The translations under genes were made by a program, and so were the position numbers. This document shows positions 33,601 through 44,959 of a stretch of DNA of 64,000 bases, one piece after another. The DNA comes from Bathymodiolus brooksi (taxonomy: Eukaryota; Mollusca; Bivalvia; Mytilida; Modiolidae). Location: contig OY804583.1 in the NCBI GenBank assembly GCA_963680875.1, forward strand, positions 32,105,331 through 32,169,330. Direction: 5' to 3'. Each line of letters starts with the position of its first letter. Position 1 is the stretch's first letter. The notes beneath the pieces are model-generated. The model saw nothing but the letters and a program-made list of their open reading frames with translations, was not told the DNA's origin and did not search any database.

Positions 33601-34180
33601 GTAAGTCGTAAATCGTAAACGTAAACCTATGTGCATGTAGCAAAGATGACCACGTTGTTCGTATCTTTTTTTCAGAAATAGAGACATGTTAGATAAGACA
33701 TTGCGGATTTTTCGCGATAAACTCAATCCAATTTTATTTACTAGCACAGGGCAACAAATAAATAGAACCTGTATCAAATCATTATTTAAACCTAGTTCTG
33801 TAATTCTTTTATACTTTAAATAATTTCTTGGAGAATTATTAAACGGTTCTCATGAAATTGTTGAATGCGAAGTTTATGATAAATTACAACTTTCATAGGC
33901 AACAATGCAACCATTTTATAACAGAGGGAGGAGGTTGCTGGGATTTTCATGCTTGATACATTTTTTTTTCATGTCAGTAGAAAACCATTTTTTTCACACA
34001 TCAGATAGATCAAATTTTTTTGTACATACATGAGGCAAAATCAATTTTTCAAAGATTTTTTTTACAAAAGATTTGCTAGTAAATTCAAGCACATATTTAT
34101 CAAAAGACGCCTTGTAGGGCTCCAACTTTACAAAAAGAGATGAGAAGTCTGCATACATTAATCAGAACGACCAGAACATT
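30700..34180. other. Unassigned AT-rich region
   Basis: No supported gene. Seen: poly-C at 31069-31082; a hairpin TGTATAGACTGG/TACTACT/GGTCTATACA-like at 32762-32790; and a bivalve-type phrase AAGTCGTAAATCGTAAACGT at 33603-33622 with a diverged inverted partner at 33480-33555. ORFs of 68-107 aa here lack family features. Confidence 0.5.
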
Positions 34181-34181
34181 T

Positions 34182-34640
34182 ATTATGTCTCCCCTTCGAA
34201 CGAAGGGAGTCATATTGTTTTAGTCTGATTTTTTTCTTCCATTTCTTCTGCTTCTTCTCAGCCAAGATTGTCCGGACCATAACTTTTTTGTCTTTCCAGA
34301 TAGGTCAATTATATTTGGTATGTGGGTGCATGACCATAAGTCGGTGTGTCGCATACCATAATGACCTTCATGGGACCTTTGACCTCAAGGTCAAGTAATT
34401 GTTTTTTAAATAGTATTTTCTTGTCCAGGCAATAACATTTTTGTCTTTCGAGATAGGTCAATGATATTTGGTATGTGGGTGCATGACCATAAGGCGGTGT
34501 GTCACATACTGTAATGACCTTCATGGGACCTTGACCTTTGACCTCAAGGTCAAATAATTGTTTTTTTAAATAGTATCGTTCAACTCATAATGTGTAACTT
34601 ACTGTTGTACAGATGGCCGCATTAAGGGGAGACATAAGTT
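34182..34640. mobile_element. Element with TTATGTCTCCCC inverted ends
   Basis: TTATGTCTCCCC near 34183 and GGGGAGACATAAG near 34626 are inverted termini. The interior contains two tandem units of about 165 bp (AGATAGGTCAATTATATTTG, GTATGTGGGTGCATGACCAT, GACCTCAAGGTCAA). Typical of bivalve repeats and non-coding. Confidence 0.65.
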
Positions 34641-34744
34641 TTAGGTATCTAAAACAGTTCTTCCTAGTTTACCCCGATTTTGTGTGTTGCTTAGAAACAA
34701 ATTTTCTAAACTTAATGAGCTTTTCTGTAACTACAAAGAGACGG

Positions 34745-35425
34745 TTTATGTTTTAGTCACAAATCACAAGTCAAAAACTGCTGTTACTGAAAATAGAAAT
34801 TTCTTCAATTGTCCATTGCTGCTTTAGTATAAGTCAAAATGAGTTCAACTTTTAACTGCAGCTACATGGCAAGGAGTAGTTTAACATATATTGCGGGTTT
34901 TTCTGTGAAATTTTTCTTTCAGCCAATTTATATACCGATTATGTAAATTAGGCATATTTTGATAAAAGATCACATTTAAATCTTCTCCTCTGAAACAGCT
35001 GAACCAAATTAAAACAAATTTAGCTGGGATGGTCCTTGGGTGGTCCCCTTTCAATATTGTGTCCGACAGCCCCGCCCTCCATTCAAAATGGCTGCTGTTA
35101 CTAAAAATAGAAATTTCTTCAATTGTCCATAGCTGCATTAGTATAAGTCAAAATAAGCTCAAATTTTAACTGCAGCTACATGGCAATGAGTAGTTTAACA
35201 TATATTCTGTGTTTTTCTGTGAGATTTTTTCAGCCAGTTTATTCCGTTTAGGAATATTATGAGATAAAATCACATCTAAATCATTTGCTCAGAAATTCGA
35301 GTTGAAATGATCTTTGGGTGGCCCACTTTCAAAATTATGTGTAACACCCCCATTTTCTATCAACTTTAGATGTCAAATTGAAAACCAGGCGAGTGATTAC
35401 AGGCTCCTGGGAGCCTCTAGTTGGT
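34745..35425 (+). repeat. Dispersed repeat with ~313-bp internal duplication
   Basis: GAAATTTCTTCAATTGTCCA, TTAACTGCAGCTACATGGCA and GAGTAGTTTAACATATATT occur at about 34795-34895 and again at about 35110-35205. The right end CAGGCTCCTGGGAGCCTCTA resembles the end of the array at 44715. Confidence 0.75.
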
Positions 35426-35429
35426 TGAA

Positions 35430-35655
35430 AAATCACCAATTTTGAGAATTGTATCTTTCTTTACGCAATAACTTTAGTAAACATGGATAGATTTAAATAA
35501 TTTTTTGCATGTGGCTTGTAATTATCATTATCTTGGATGTGTTCTTACATGGAAATAATCGAAAAAGGGTTTTGGGGGGGAAATCTTAGATTTGGTTAAA
35601 AAATCACCAATTTTGAGATTCGTGTCTTTGTTTTCGTGATAACTTTAGTAAACAT
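35430..35655 (+). repeat. 'AACTTTAGTAAACATGGATA' repeat, left part
   Basis: Units containing AAAAATCACCAATTTTGAGA and ATAACTTTAGTAAACATGG. The Tx1-like LINE inserted into this repeat. The matching right part begins at 40516 and more units lie at 41280-41610. Confidence 0.8.
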
Positions 35656-35924
35656 TTTTTTTTGTTTTTTTTTAAAGTTATTTAATAAGCAAAATATGAC
35701 ATGAGTAAATAAATCAGTTGAGACACATTCATTCTTTCACATTCTCTCTCTCCCTTTCATAAGCAAAACACCCATTCCTTTACAATATCTGTCTTCTATT
35801 ATTTTGTGACTTTAGTAACTTGCTCCTAATTGATACAAATAGATACATAAACATAAATAACGTAGTATACCCAGGTACCTATCTGTAGGTAAAAATCTGG
35901 AAAAACATGTTTCACTGGGGTCTA

Positions 35925-36780
35925 GTATTTTTCAAAACCTAAGTTGTTGTTCTTTATGGCTATATATTGTTCAAGTGAATAGTAATTTTTAATTCGATAC
36001 TTCAATTTTATGATATTTGGAATTTTTTCTTTTAGCTTACATTTATATATATAATTTTTAGCTATAAGGATCAGCAAGTTAAGAGTTAAACTTTCTTCTT
36101 TAAATCCAAGCAAAAATTGTTCTTTGTGAAATTCAATATTGTGAAAATAGCGTTTAAGACAGTCATAGAAAGCTCTCAGGAAATGAAATATCAAAGGTAA
36201 AATTAAAAAATAAACGTTCAACCATTTCATCTTCAACATTACAAAAGGAGCACAATTTTGTGTCTTTAATATGAATTTTAAATAAAAAGATATTAGTAGG
36301 TATAACACTATGTAAAAACTTATACTGAAAATTGATCAGATATGTATCCCTACAACACTTTTTAAGAATTCGAAAATATATAGACCAGTCTGCAATGTCA
36401 ATCCCAAGTATTTCTTCCCATTTCAAAAATTTTTGAATGGGAAGATGAGTTAATGTCTTCAGTAAAGTAATATATACAAACTTTAAACTTTTTGTATTTA
36501 TTAGTCTGTCTAAAAAGTCATCTTTTGGATGAAAATTTTCTGTATTGATATTATCAATGTTATCCTTTTAACACTTTAATATCAGTAGGAATGTTTGAGA
36601 TTAATGTGTAATATCGAATGAAGTTGTTACTTTTAATTAATGTTTTAATCTTTTCAAAAGTCAAGAAATTTTTTGTAACAGTATCCATGATATGATTTAA
36701 GCTTGTTACACCTGCATTTCCCCATCTCATATTAAAAAGGGAAATCATCAATTGATACAAAGTTAAGTAGATCAAGAGAT
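35925..36780 (-). pseudogene. Tx1/L1-like LINE ORF2, C-terminal part
   Basis: Overlapping minus-strand frames: KWEEILGIDIADWSIYFRIL, CRDTYLINFQYKFLHSVIP, LCSFCNVEDEMVERLFFNF with a CxxC/His-like finger. Frameshifts near 36170 and 36790 separate it from the RT domain. It matches the expected order in L1-group elements. Confidence 0.75.
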
Positions 36781-36987
36781 AAACACTCCTTTATATTCAA
36801 TTTTACAAGTGGCTTTGCTAAATACAAGCTATAAAAGACATCTTTCCAAAATGTAAAGAAAAAATTCTTTCACCCCCATAATATTTTATATTCGTTGCCA
36901 TGATTTTTTGCCAGCCACCTTTCAAATTGGAAAAGAATCTTTTTATCCAGCTTATTTTGAGATAGGCATTGAACTGTTGTAAATGTA

Positions 36988-38189
36988 TCATTTTAACCCT
37001 CCATCTTCAAAATCAGCTATGAGTGTATTTCGTTTGATTTTTTCTGGTTTTCCATCCCATATAAAATTAAAAAATAGTTTATTTAGATCATTAAACAGTG
37101 ATTGTTTTAAATTTGGCAGTGAGGTAAGTAAATGAATAAGTTTTGGAAGTGCAAGTGTTTTTATCACGGTTACCTTCCCAAGAAGGGTGAGCTTTCTATG
37201 TTGCCAGCTTTTTAATATTTTTGAAACATCTATAATTTTCTTTCTAAAATTTAGGTCAGGCATAGAACTGAGATCAAGAGAAAAATCTATTCCAAGTAGT
37301 TTGAAATTGGATACAGACCAGTTCAATTTGAAATCTGGACAAAGAATTTGATTGGAATACCTCTCATTTCCCATCCACACTACCCTTGTTTTAGAAGTAT
37401 TAATTTTCAGACCTGAAGCTTTAAAATAAAAGTTTTCAAAACAAATCAGGGTCTCCCTAAGTGATGTCTCACAACCATCAAGTACTAGGAATGTATCATC
37501 TGCATATTGACTAATAAGTGATTCAGTATCATTCACCAATGCTCCTTTTATTTTGGGATTTGATTTAATTTGTAAGGAAAGCAACTCAACACCAATAATA
37601 AATAAATAAGGAGATAGCGGATCGCCTTGACGACAGCCTCCTTCCAGATTGAAAAAGTTTGATATATGTCCATTATTTATCATACAACTTTTAGAGTCTA
37701 CATAAAAAGTTTCAAACCATTTGCAAATAGAAGGACCAAAATTAAAACTATTTAAAGCTTTCTGTAAAAATTTCCATTCGATAGAATCAAAAACTTTTTC
37801 GAAATCGATTAATAATAATAAACCATCCATATCATTTTCTTCTAAATAGGGCATTAAGTCATAGAGAAGACGAGTATTTTCACCCATGAATCTGTCTTTT
37901 ATAAAGCCTTTTTGAGTATCACTAATAATACCACCTAAAACAAATCTGTATTTAGTAAACTGATTGGATGCCAGTTGCTCATATATCACCTATCTTTACT
38001 CTCCTTAGGAATACAAGTAATAACTCCTTGAGTCTGAAATTGAGAGAAATGGCCTGTTTCATAGCCAAAATATAATGACCGAAAAACAAGAGCAACAATA
38101 TCGTTCCAAAAGAATTTATAGAAATCTACTGTGAAACCATTTGACCCAGGGCTTTTTCCATTTTTTATTAATTTAAGAGATTCACCCAT
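36988..38189 (-). pseudogene. Tx1/L1-like LINE reverse transcriptase domain
   Basis: In order: IKNGKSPGSNGFTVDFYKFF, GVITCIPKE, then DTQKGFIKDRFMGENTRLL, LLIDFEKVFDSIEW, GCRQGDPLSPYLFI, SQYADDTFLVLDG, LGKVTVIKTLALPKL. Both catalytic motifs (FEKVFD and YADD) are present. A frameshift with a deletion of a few dozen residues at about 37987 removes the usual NWRPISL block. Inactive. Confidence 0.85.
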
Positions 38190-38420
38190 TCCTTGAATGA
38201 TAAATTCCCCTCTAAAGAGTTTTTTTGTTCATCACTTAATTTGACATCATGCTGGAAGAAAAATTCAATATCTACACATAAATGATTGAATGAATACAAT
38301 TTCCTGTAATATTGTTCCTGTTCAAATAGAATTTTTGATTGTTCTGAAATATGATTACCTTTTTCATTGCTAAGTTCAGAAATGGTTTTGTTGATAGAGG
38401 ACTTTTTTTTCTAATTTACA

Positions 38421-39303
38421 AGTGTGGACACAGAAATGTGCTGTCCAAAAGGCAAGTGTGGATGTCAATATTTCATATTATTAACTTTTAAAAAAAAAAA
38501 AAACATGGACACAGGGTCCTGGATTTTTTTTAATAAAAAACTAATCCTGGATTATTATTTTTGCTTAAAATCCAGTCCTGTGTTTTTATTTCAAATTTTC
38601 ATCACAGCCCCCCTCCCCCCTCGGATATAAAATTGTATCATTAATAATAAATTTAATAAATAATAAATTCAGATTTTCTATTTAAAATAAATCTCATTTA
38701 CAAAACCACTGATATTTGTTCAATTTTTAACGCTGATTTAAGCTTTAGTCGCAACAAATTTTTATTTTTCTCTTTAAACTGTCGAAACATAGCATTTATT
38801 TAACTGTAAAATTCACAAATAAAATTCCCTCCCTTTTTTCTTGTTTAAATCAATGATTAACAATATTCCAGAATCAAACAAATGAATAAATATAACAGAT
38901 TTCTTTTACATACATCTTTTTACCATGCAGAGTCAGTGTGTTTTAAATCGGTCATCCAATCAGGACGCTCATTATTATTGTCCAAGATAAAAATACATCG
39001 CTAAAGTAAATTTACCTGTGGTTTCAGAGTAGAAGATTTTTAGAAATCGAACATAAAATTTCCCCACTTCAACTCGTAAATTTTCATAGAAATCGGAGAT
39101 ATTTCGTCATAAAACTTCACACATGGTTTTGTCTATCATATTTCTTGAAGACAAACAAAAATTTTTATTGCATTTATCAATATTTTATGAGTATCAACAG
39201 TTTTTTCAACACCGTATCTGTTTCTCGATACAGCCGCCCGATTACAGTGACCCATGACCCAGATTAGCAGGTTCCAGCAGTTTTTTCTTAATACTGTTGT
39301 TTA
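38421..39303. mobile_element. 883-bp insertion inside the Tx1-like LINE
   Basis: The LINE frame stops at ...SEYFC (39304) and resumes at about 38417 with LEKK..SINKTISELSNEKG. ACA flanks both sides (38418-38420, 39304-39306). Removing the insert and one ACA restores the expected frame. The ends are not obvious inverted repeats. Contents: a hairpin around TCCTGGATTTT at 38510-38585, C-rich CCCCCCTCCCCCC at 38608-38620, and AT-rich sequence. Confidence 0.65.
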
Positions 39304-40470
39304 ACAAAAATATTCAGAGCATCTTTCCCCATTCTCATGCCAATTGGCCCGAGATCGAAGAAGTAAACCCTCTACTATATCCTGCCTCCGATTTTCTAAT
39401 TCCCCCTTTTTCTGATTCAAAGATGCCTGAATAAACTCAGTAGGATTAAAATTCATTTGATTTTCTAAAATTTGTATGTCATTCTCAAGTTTTAATGTTT
39501 TTTCCTTTTCATCTCGAGATTTTCTTATACTGTAGATTATGGAAACACTTCTGATTTTCATTTTCAATATTTCAAAAAACACCTGATCATTACATAATAA
39601 TTCAACATGAAGAAAATCATCAATATTTCCACCCGAGTAGTATTCAGATAATGTATCTCTAATGCATGTTTTAACTATATCAATATAATTTGAGTCCCTC
39701 AATAATTGGGAGTTAAATTTCCAGTAGCCCTTTCCCCGATTAGCAGGAGAGGCAGAAAAATTAAAAACAATGGCAGAGTGGCCAGTTCTATTGCCTGGAA
39801 TTATTTTGGTATACTCCATGAGAGAAAAAATATCTTCTGAGACGAGAAAGTAATCAATTCTGCTTTGTTTAGTAGGAGAGGTTTGACGCCATGTGAACTT
39901 TTTATCCACAGGATAACAAGTTCGCCAAGGATCTAATAATTCAAATGTTTCTTTAAGTTCCTCTATTTTCTTACGCGCATTTTGATTTCTGTCATGTATT
40001 ACATTATAAGTATCATCAGATTTATTCTGTACTACATTCCAGTCACCACAAAATAAAAAGCTAGTATTAGCAAATCCTGCAGACTTTTGCAGTATTTCAG
40101 TAAACAATTCAGGTTTGTCAGTGTTGTAACCATATAAACAAACTAGTGTTAAACGTTGTTCATAAACAGTTAAATCTAAAATAATATAGCGACCATTCTG
40201 ATCTAATATAGAATCATTAACCTTAAAATCAAAACCATTTCTGAACATAACACTTACTCCGGCACTTTTACTATCACCATGACTAAAAAAGCATTTACTA
40301 CCCCATTCGTCCTCCCATTTGACTGCTACATCTTTGGTACTGTGTGTCTCCTGAAAACAAACTATAGAGATTCTCGTTGCCTTGACCCAATTAAATACAT
40401 CTGACCTCTTTTTAGTATTTGAAAAAAGACCCCTTACATTCATAGACAAAATTTGTATATGGTTATTCAT
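39301..40470 (-). pseudogene. Tx1/L1-like LINE APE endonuclease
   Basis: A 389-codon open frame beginning MNNHIQILSMNVRGLFSNTK. The apurinic endonuclease blocks are all present: FQETH, FCGDWNVV, SRIDYFLVS and GHSAIV. It ends prematurely in the inserted sequence at SEYFC. The domain itself has no visible lesion. Confidence 0.88.
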
Positions 40471-40515
40471 TATGTTATATTAACATGTAGATATACCAAT
40501 AAGAGCAAGTTTAGT

Positions 40516-41610
40516 AACTTTAGTAAACATGGATAGATTTGAATAATTTCTTGCATGTGGCTTGTAATAATCCCCCGCGATAATGGTGAGGGATATAGTA
40601 ATAACGGCTGTCCATCCGTCACACTTTCTTGTTTACGCGATAACTTGAGTAAACATGGATGGATTTGAATAATTTTAGAGATGTCTGCCATTTTCAAAAT
40701 GGCTGCCAAAACACGGCATAAAAAATGGGCGGTAAAAATTCAACATTGTCCGATATCATCAAAATTTTATGTGGGTAGATAATGATGTCCCGACATTGAA
40801 AAATTTCTACCGGTCGCCATATTCAAAATGGCCGCCACAATACCGCAAAAATTCAACATTGTCCGATATCATCAAAATTTGATATGTGGGTAGATAATGA
40901 TGTCCCGAATTGATTCCCGACATTGAAAAATTTCTACTGGTCGCCATTTTCAAAATAGCTGCCACAATACCGCACAAATTCAACATTGTCCGATTTCAAC
41001 GACATTTCATATGTGGGTAGATTATGATGTCCCGAATTGATTCCTGACATCGAAAAATTTCTACCGGTCGCCATTTTCAAAATGGTCGTCATAATACAGC
41101 ACAAATTCAACATTGTTTGATTTCAACGTCCTGAATTGATTCCCGACATCGAAAAAAAATTTCCGGTCTCCATTTTCAAAATGGCCGCCACAATACCACA
41201 AAAATTCAACATTGTTCAATTTCAAAGGTAGCTTTTGATTTATTTTTTAAACCTGTTGTCAGTGGCTGGTTTGGGAGACTCCATAATCGTTAGATTATAA
41301 TCATATCTTGTTATCATTATCTTGGATGAGTTCTTACATGGAAATATTTGAAGCAAGGGTTTTGGGGGGAAATCTTAGTTTTTGGTTGAAAAATCACCGA
41401 TTTTAAGAATTGTATCTTGTTTATGCGATAACTTTAGTAAACATGGATAGATTTGAATAATATTTTGCATGTGGCTTGTAATTATCATTATCTTGGATGG
41501 GTTCTTACATGGAAATATTTGAAGCAAGGGTTTTGAGGGAAAATCTTAGTTTTTGGTTGAAAAATCACCAATTTTGAGAATTGTGTCTTGTTTACGCGAT
41601 AACTTTAATC
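40516..41610 (+). repeat. Tandem and dispersed bivalve repeat block
   Basis: Units with AAATTCAACATTGTCCGAT, GTGGGTAGATAATGATGTCC, CGCCATTTTCAAAATGGCCG repeat about every 115-130 bp from 40735 to 41230. They are followed by AACTTTAGTAAACATGGATA units to 41610. Continues the repeat left of the LINE. Confidence 0.8.
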
Positions 41611-41797
41611 CATCCTTCAATAAAGTATGTTATACATTAAGACTGCAAGGCTGCTTTCTATAAATATATAAAGCTAAATATTATGCAATTTGGGGGGATG
41701 CGTCGCGCTAGGCGGTTCTTTTATTTCTTTTTAAGGTACATTTGTGAATGGTGATGAAAAGAATGATCTAATTAGAAAATTTTGTATATTTGTTTAA

Positions 41798-42786
41798 AGG
41801 CAGAATTGATTTTTTTTGTTTATATTTAAAGTTGCCAATATTCGATGTTTTATTCTAATAAAACGTTCTGAACAAGAGGCCAGGTTTAAAAAATATGTTA
41901 TAATGTCGTAATTAGTAAAAAGAATTTGAATGTCTGTTGGTGAAATCGCCATTAACACACCTAATTATAAGTCAGCTTCTTTTCCGAAGTTTACCGGACA
42001 CTGATAACTGCTATAAATAACCAGAAAGCATGCACAGGTAAATTTAAGAAATATATCTATGAAATTGGATCCCGGGGTAATCAGTTAATATTATATAATG
42101 GTAAGAATGACACTTAAAATCGAAAATATGTGATAAAATCAATAAAAACAAACCCAAACTCTGCAAAAGGGCCAGATAAAGGGAAAATTGTAAACAAATT
42201 GTATCGCATATTATTGACAACACTTGAGTTGTTTTGATTACATTTTTTTAGAAAGAAAACAGACATGAAGATCATTATTTTAGTTTCTAATTTGAAAGAG
42301 ATATCACCTAGCATTTAATCCTGGAAGAAGAATATATAAAAAAAAAAATACAATGCAATTCTACTGTTAAAATATGATTCGGCCGGGGAAAAAATACTAA
42401 ATTATGCTTATGTGTTGAAAAATGGAGTAGATCAGTATAGCATCTTTTTTTAATTTTTACACAAAGCTGAATTATCCTTTTTGTGTCGTTTTCGTCCATG
42501 TTTTATTCATTTCTATGATTCGATTCAGTGTGCCATGTGCTTCTTCGTCAACAATCAATTTCGCACTTGCACAAACGCTTTCCCGAATGAATTCACTGTC
42601 AGGTCGTATCAATATGCGCGGGTCAACATTGAATTCTTTGTGGGACGTAAGAAAATCAAACAACGATGTATTTCCTTTGTTCTAGGCTATTTACGTATGA
42701 TATTATGAAAAATTTCAACTGCAATTAGTATAAAACATCGAATATTGGCAACTTTTAATATAAAAAAAAATCAATTCTGACAGCCT
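41798..42786. mobile_element. 989-bp TTAA-flanked element with ~60-bp inverted ends
   Basis: 41798-41860 (AGGCAGAATTGATTTTTTTT, then TTGCCAATATTCGATGTTTT) and 42728-42786 are inverted copies. The left arm lacks four bases (TGTC) present in the right. TTAA lies directly outside both ends (41794-41797, 42787-42790), the duplication used by piggyBac and Kolobok superfamilies. No transposase is recognised. An exon-like ORF lies inside on the minus strand. Confidence 0.8.
42472..42681 (-). pseudogene. Exon-like ORF inside the TTAA element
   Basis: Minus-strand frame after a possible acceptor CCTAG at 42682-42686: NKGNTSLFDFLTSHKEFNVD, ILIRPDSEFIRESVCASAKL, IVDEEAHGTLNRIIEMNKTW, stop after TTQKG. 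Amino-acid composition and codon use look like a genuine globular exon. No family recognised. It could be a captured host exon, part of a transposase, or a host exon that predates the flanking repeats. Confidence 0.35.
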
Positions 42787-42797
42787 TTAACTTTTTA

Positions 42798-44740
42798 GTT
42801 CACCTGGACCAAAGGTCCAGGTGAACTATTGCCATCACTTGGCGTCCGTCATCTGTTGTCTGTCGTCTGTAAACTTTTCACATTTCAAGCTTCTTCTCCG
42901 AAACCATTGGGCCGATTGGAACCAAACTTAGCAGGAATGTTCCTTGGATGGTCCTCTACAAAGTTACTGTTTTTCGTTCCAGTCGGATATTCAATATGGC
43001 TGCCAAGGCCAATAATATGCTCTGATTGGCTGAAATTTCAAAGATCTTCTTCTCTGAAACTAATGAACTGACTGAACTTAAACTGTACATGAATGATCAT
43101 TGGAATGTCCTTTACAAAGTTACTGTTTTTTATGCCGATCGGAAATCCAAGATGGCTGCCACCGCAGGACATAGATTAACATTGGACCCTATGGGAAAAT
43201 ATTCAAATGCCTTCTTCTCAGAAACTACAAATATGATTAAAGCCAAACTGTACATGAATGTTCATTAGATGGTCCTCTACAAACTTGAGGTTTTTTGTTC
43301 CGGTATGAAATTCAAAATGGCGGCTACCGCAGGACTTGGTTTAACATTGGACCCTATGGGAAAAATGTTTCAAAATGCTTTTTCTCTGAAACCACTTGGA
43401 CAGTTGAAACCAAACTGCCCAGGAATGATTATTGGAAGGTCCTCTACAAAGTTTCTGTTTTTTATGCCGATCGGAAATCCAAGATGGCTGCCACCGCAGG
43501 ACATAGATTAACATTGGACCCTATGGGAAAATATTCAAATGCCTTCTTCTCAGAAACTACAAATGTGATTAAAGCCAAACTGTACATGAATGTTCATTGG
43601 ATGGTCCTCTACAAACTTAAAGTTTTTTGTTCCGATATGAAATTCAAAATGGCGGCTACGGCAGGACTTAGTTTAACATTGGACCCTATGGGAAAAATGT
43701 TTCAAAATGCTTCTTCTCTGAAACCACTTGGACAGTTGAAACCAAACTGCCCAGGAATGATCATTGGAAGGTCCTCTACAAATTTTATGTTTTTTATGCC
43801 GATCGGAAATCCAAGATGGCTGCCACCGCAATACATAGATTAACATTGGACTCTATGGGAAAATGTTCAAATGCCTTCTTCTCAGAAACTACAAATATTA
43901 TTAAAGCCAAACTGTACATGAATGTTCATGGGATGGTCCTCTACAAACTTTACGTTTTTTGTTCCGATATGAAATTCAAAATGGCGGCTACGGCAGGACT
44001 TAGTTTAACATTGGACCCTATGGGAAAAATGTTTCAAAACGCTTCTTCTCTGAAACCACTTGGATAATTGAAACCAAACTGCCCAGGAATGATCATTGGA
44101 AGGTCCTCTACAAAGTTTCTGTTTTTTTATGCCGATCGAAAATTCAAGATGGCCACCACCGCAGGACATAGATTAACATTGGACCCTATGGGAAAATGTT
44201 CAAATGCCTTCTACTCAGAAACTACAAATATGATTAAAGCCAAACTGTACATGAATGTTCATTGGATGGTCCTCTACAAACTTTACGTTTTTTGTTCTGA
44301 TATGAAATTCAAAATGGCGGCTACGGGAGGACTTAGTTTAACATTGGACCCTATGGGAAAAATGTTTCAAAACGCTTCTTCTCTGAAACCACTTGGACAG
44401 TTGAAACCAAACTGCCCAGGAATGATCATTGGAAGGTCCTCTACAAAGTTTCTGTTTTTTATGCCGATCGGAAATCCAAGATGGCTGCCACCACAGGTCA
44501 TAGTATTAACACAGGACCATATGGGGAAAATACAGAAATATATTCTTCTCTGAAGCTATTGCACTGATTGAACCTATTGTGCATCAATCATTGGAAGGTC
44601 CTTTACAAACTTTGTGTTTTTTATGTTGATCGTAATTCCAAGATGACTACCACTACAGGACATAGTTTTTACATAGGACCAATTGGTTTTTTTTATAACC
44701 AGGTGAACGATACAGGCTCTTGAGAGCCTCTGGTTTTATT
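42798..44740 (+). repeat. Bivalve dispersed element with 332-bp tandem array
   Basis: Starts with the palindrome GTTCACCTGGACC/AAA/GGTCCAGGTGAAC and ends CCAGGTGAACGATACAGGCTCTTGAGAGCC. Inside, two related half-units of about 166 bp alternate (ATGGCTGCCACCGCAGGACA versus ATGGCGGCTACCGCAGGACT). They make a 332-bp dimer repeated at 43152, 43484, 43816, about 44150 and 44480. Long ORFs run through only because the units lack stops. Confidence 0.88.
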
Positions 44741-44759
44741 TGTTTTAGAAAACTAAAAA

Positions 44760-44945
44760 TATAGTTTTTCAGATAACAGGGACAGAAATTAACAGGGGCC
44801 CAGTTGCCCATGGCCCCTAGATTTTGGTATGGGCTACTAAACTTTTTCCTATATAAATTTAGTTAAACATGTAGACATATTTTTTATCAAAAATCTTGTC
44901 TGGGCTACCAGCTTGTACTCCCCAATTTCTATTCCTGGATAAGCT
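44760..44945. repeat. Probable dispersed repeat
   Basis: GACAGAAATTAACAGGGGCC at one end and CCAATTTCTATTCCTGGATA at the other, with GGGCTAC twice in opposite-looking contexts. Non-coding. Confidence 0.35.
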
Positions 44946-44959
44946 TATTGGAGAAATTT

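Larger units (their letters stand above)
35656..40515 (-). mobile_element. Tx1/L1-like LINE insertion with 15-bp target duplication
   Basis: AACTTTAGTAAACAT occurs just before the poly(A) tail (35641-35655; tail T-rich at 35656-35673 on this strand) and just before the 5' end (40516-40530). This defines a 4.86-kb minus-strand insertion. It holds an endonuclease, a reverse transcriptase and a C-terminal domain, but no ORF1. The 5' UTR is only about 45 nt, so it is 5' truncated near the ORF2 start or belongs to a form without ORF1. An 883-bp insertion (38421-39303) splits it. Confidence 0.87.

Noticed and set aside
43026..44553. Overlapping ORFs of 80-182 codons with recurring MAATAGHRLTLDPMGK
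   Set aside because: They follow the 332-bp array and exist only because the repeat unit lacks stops. No promoter, splice or domain support.
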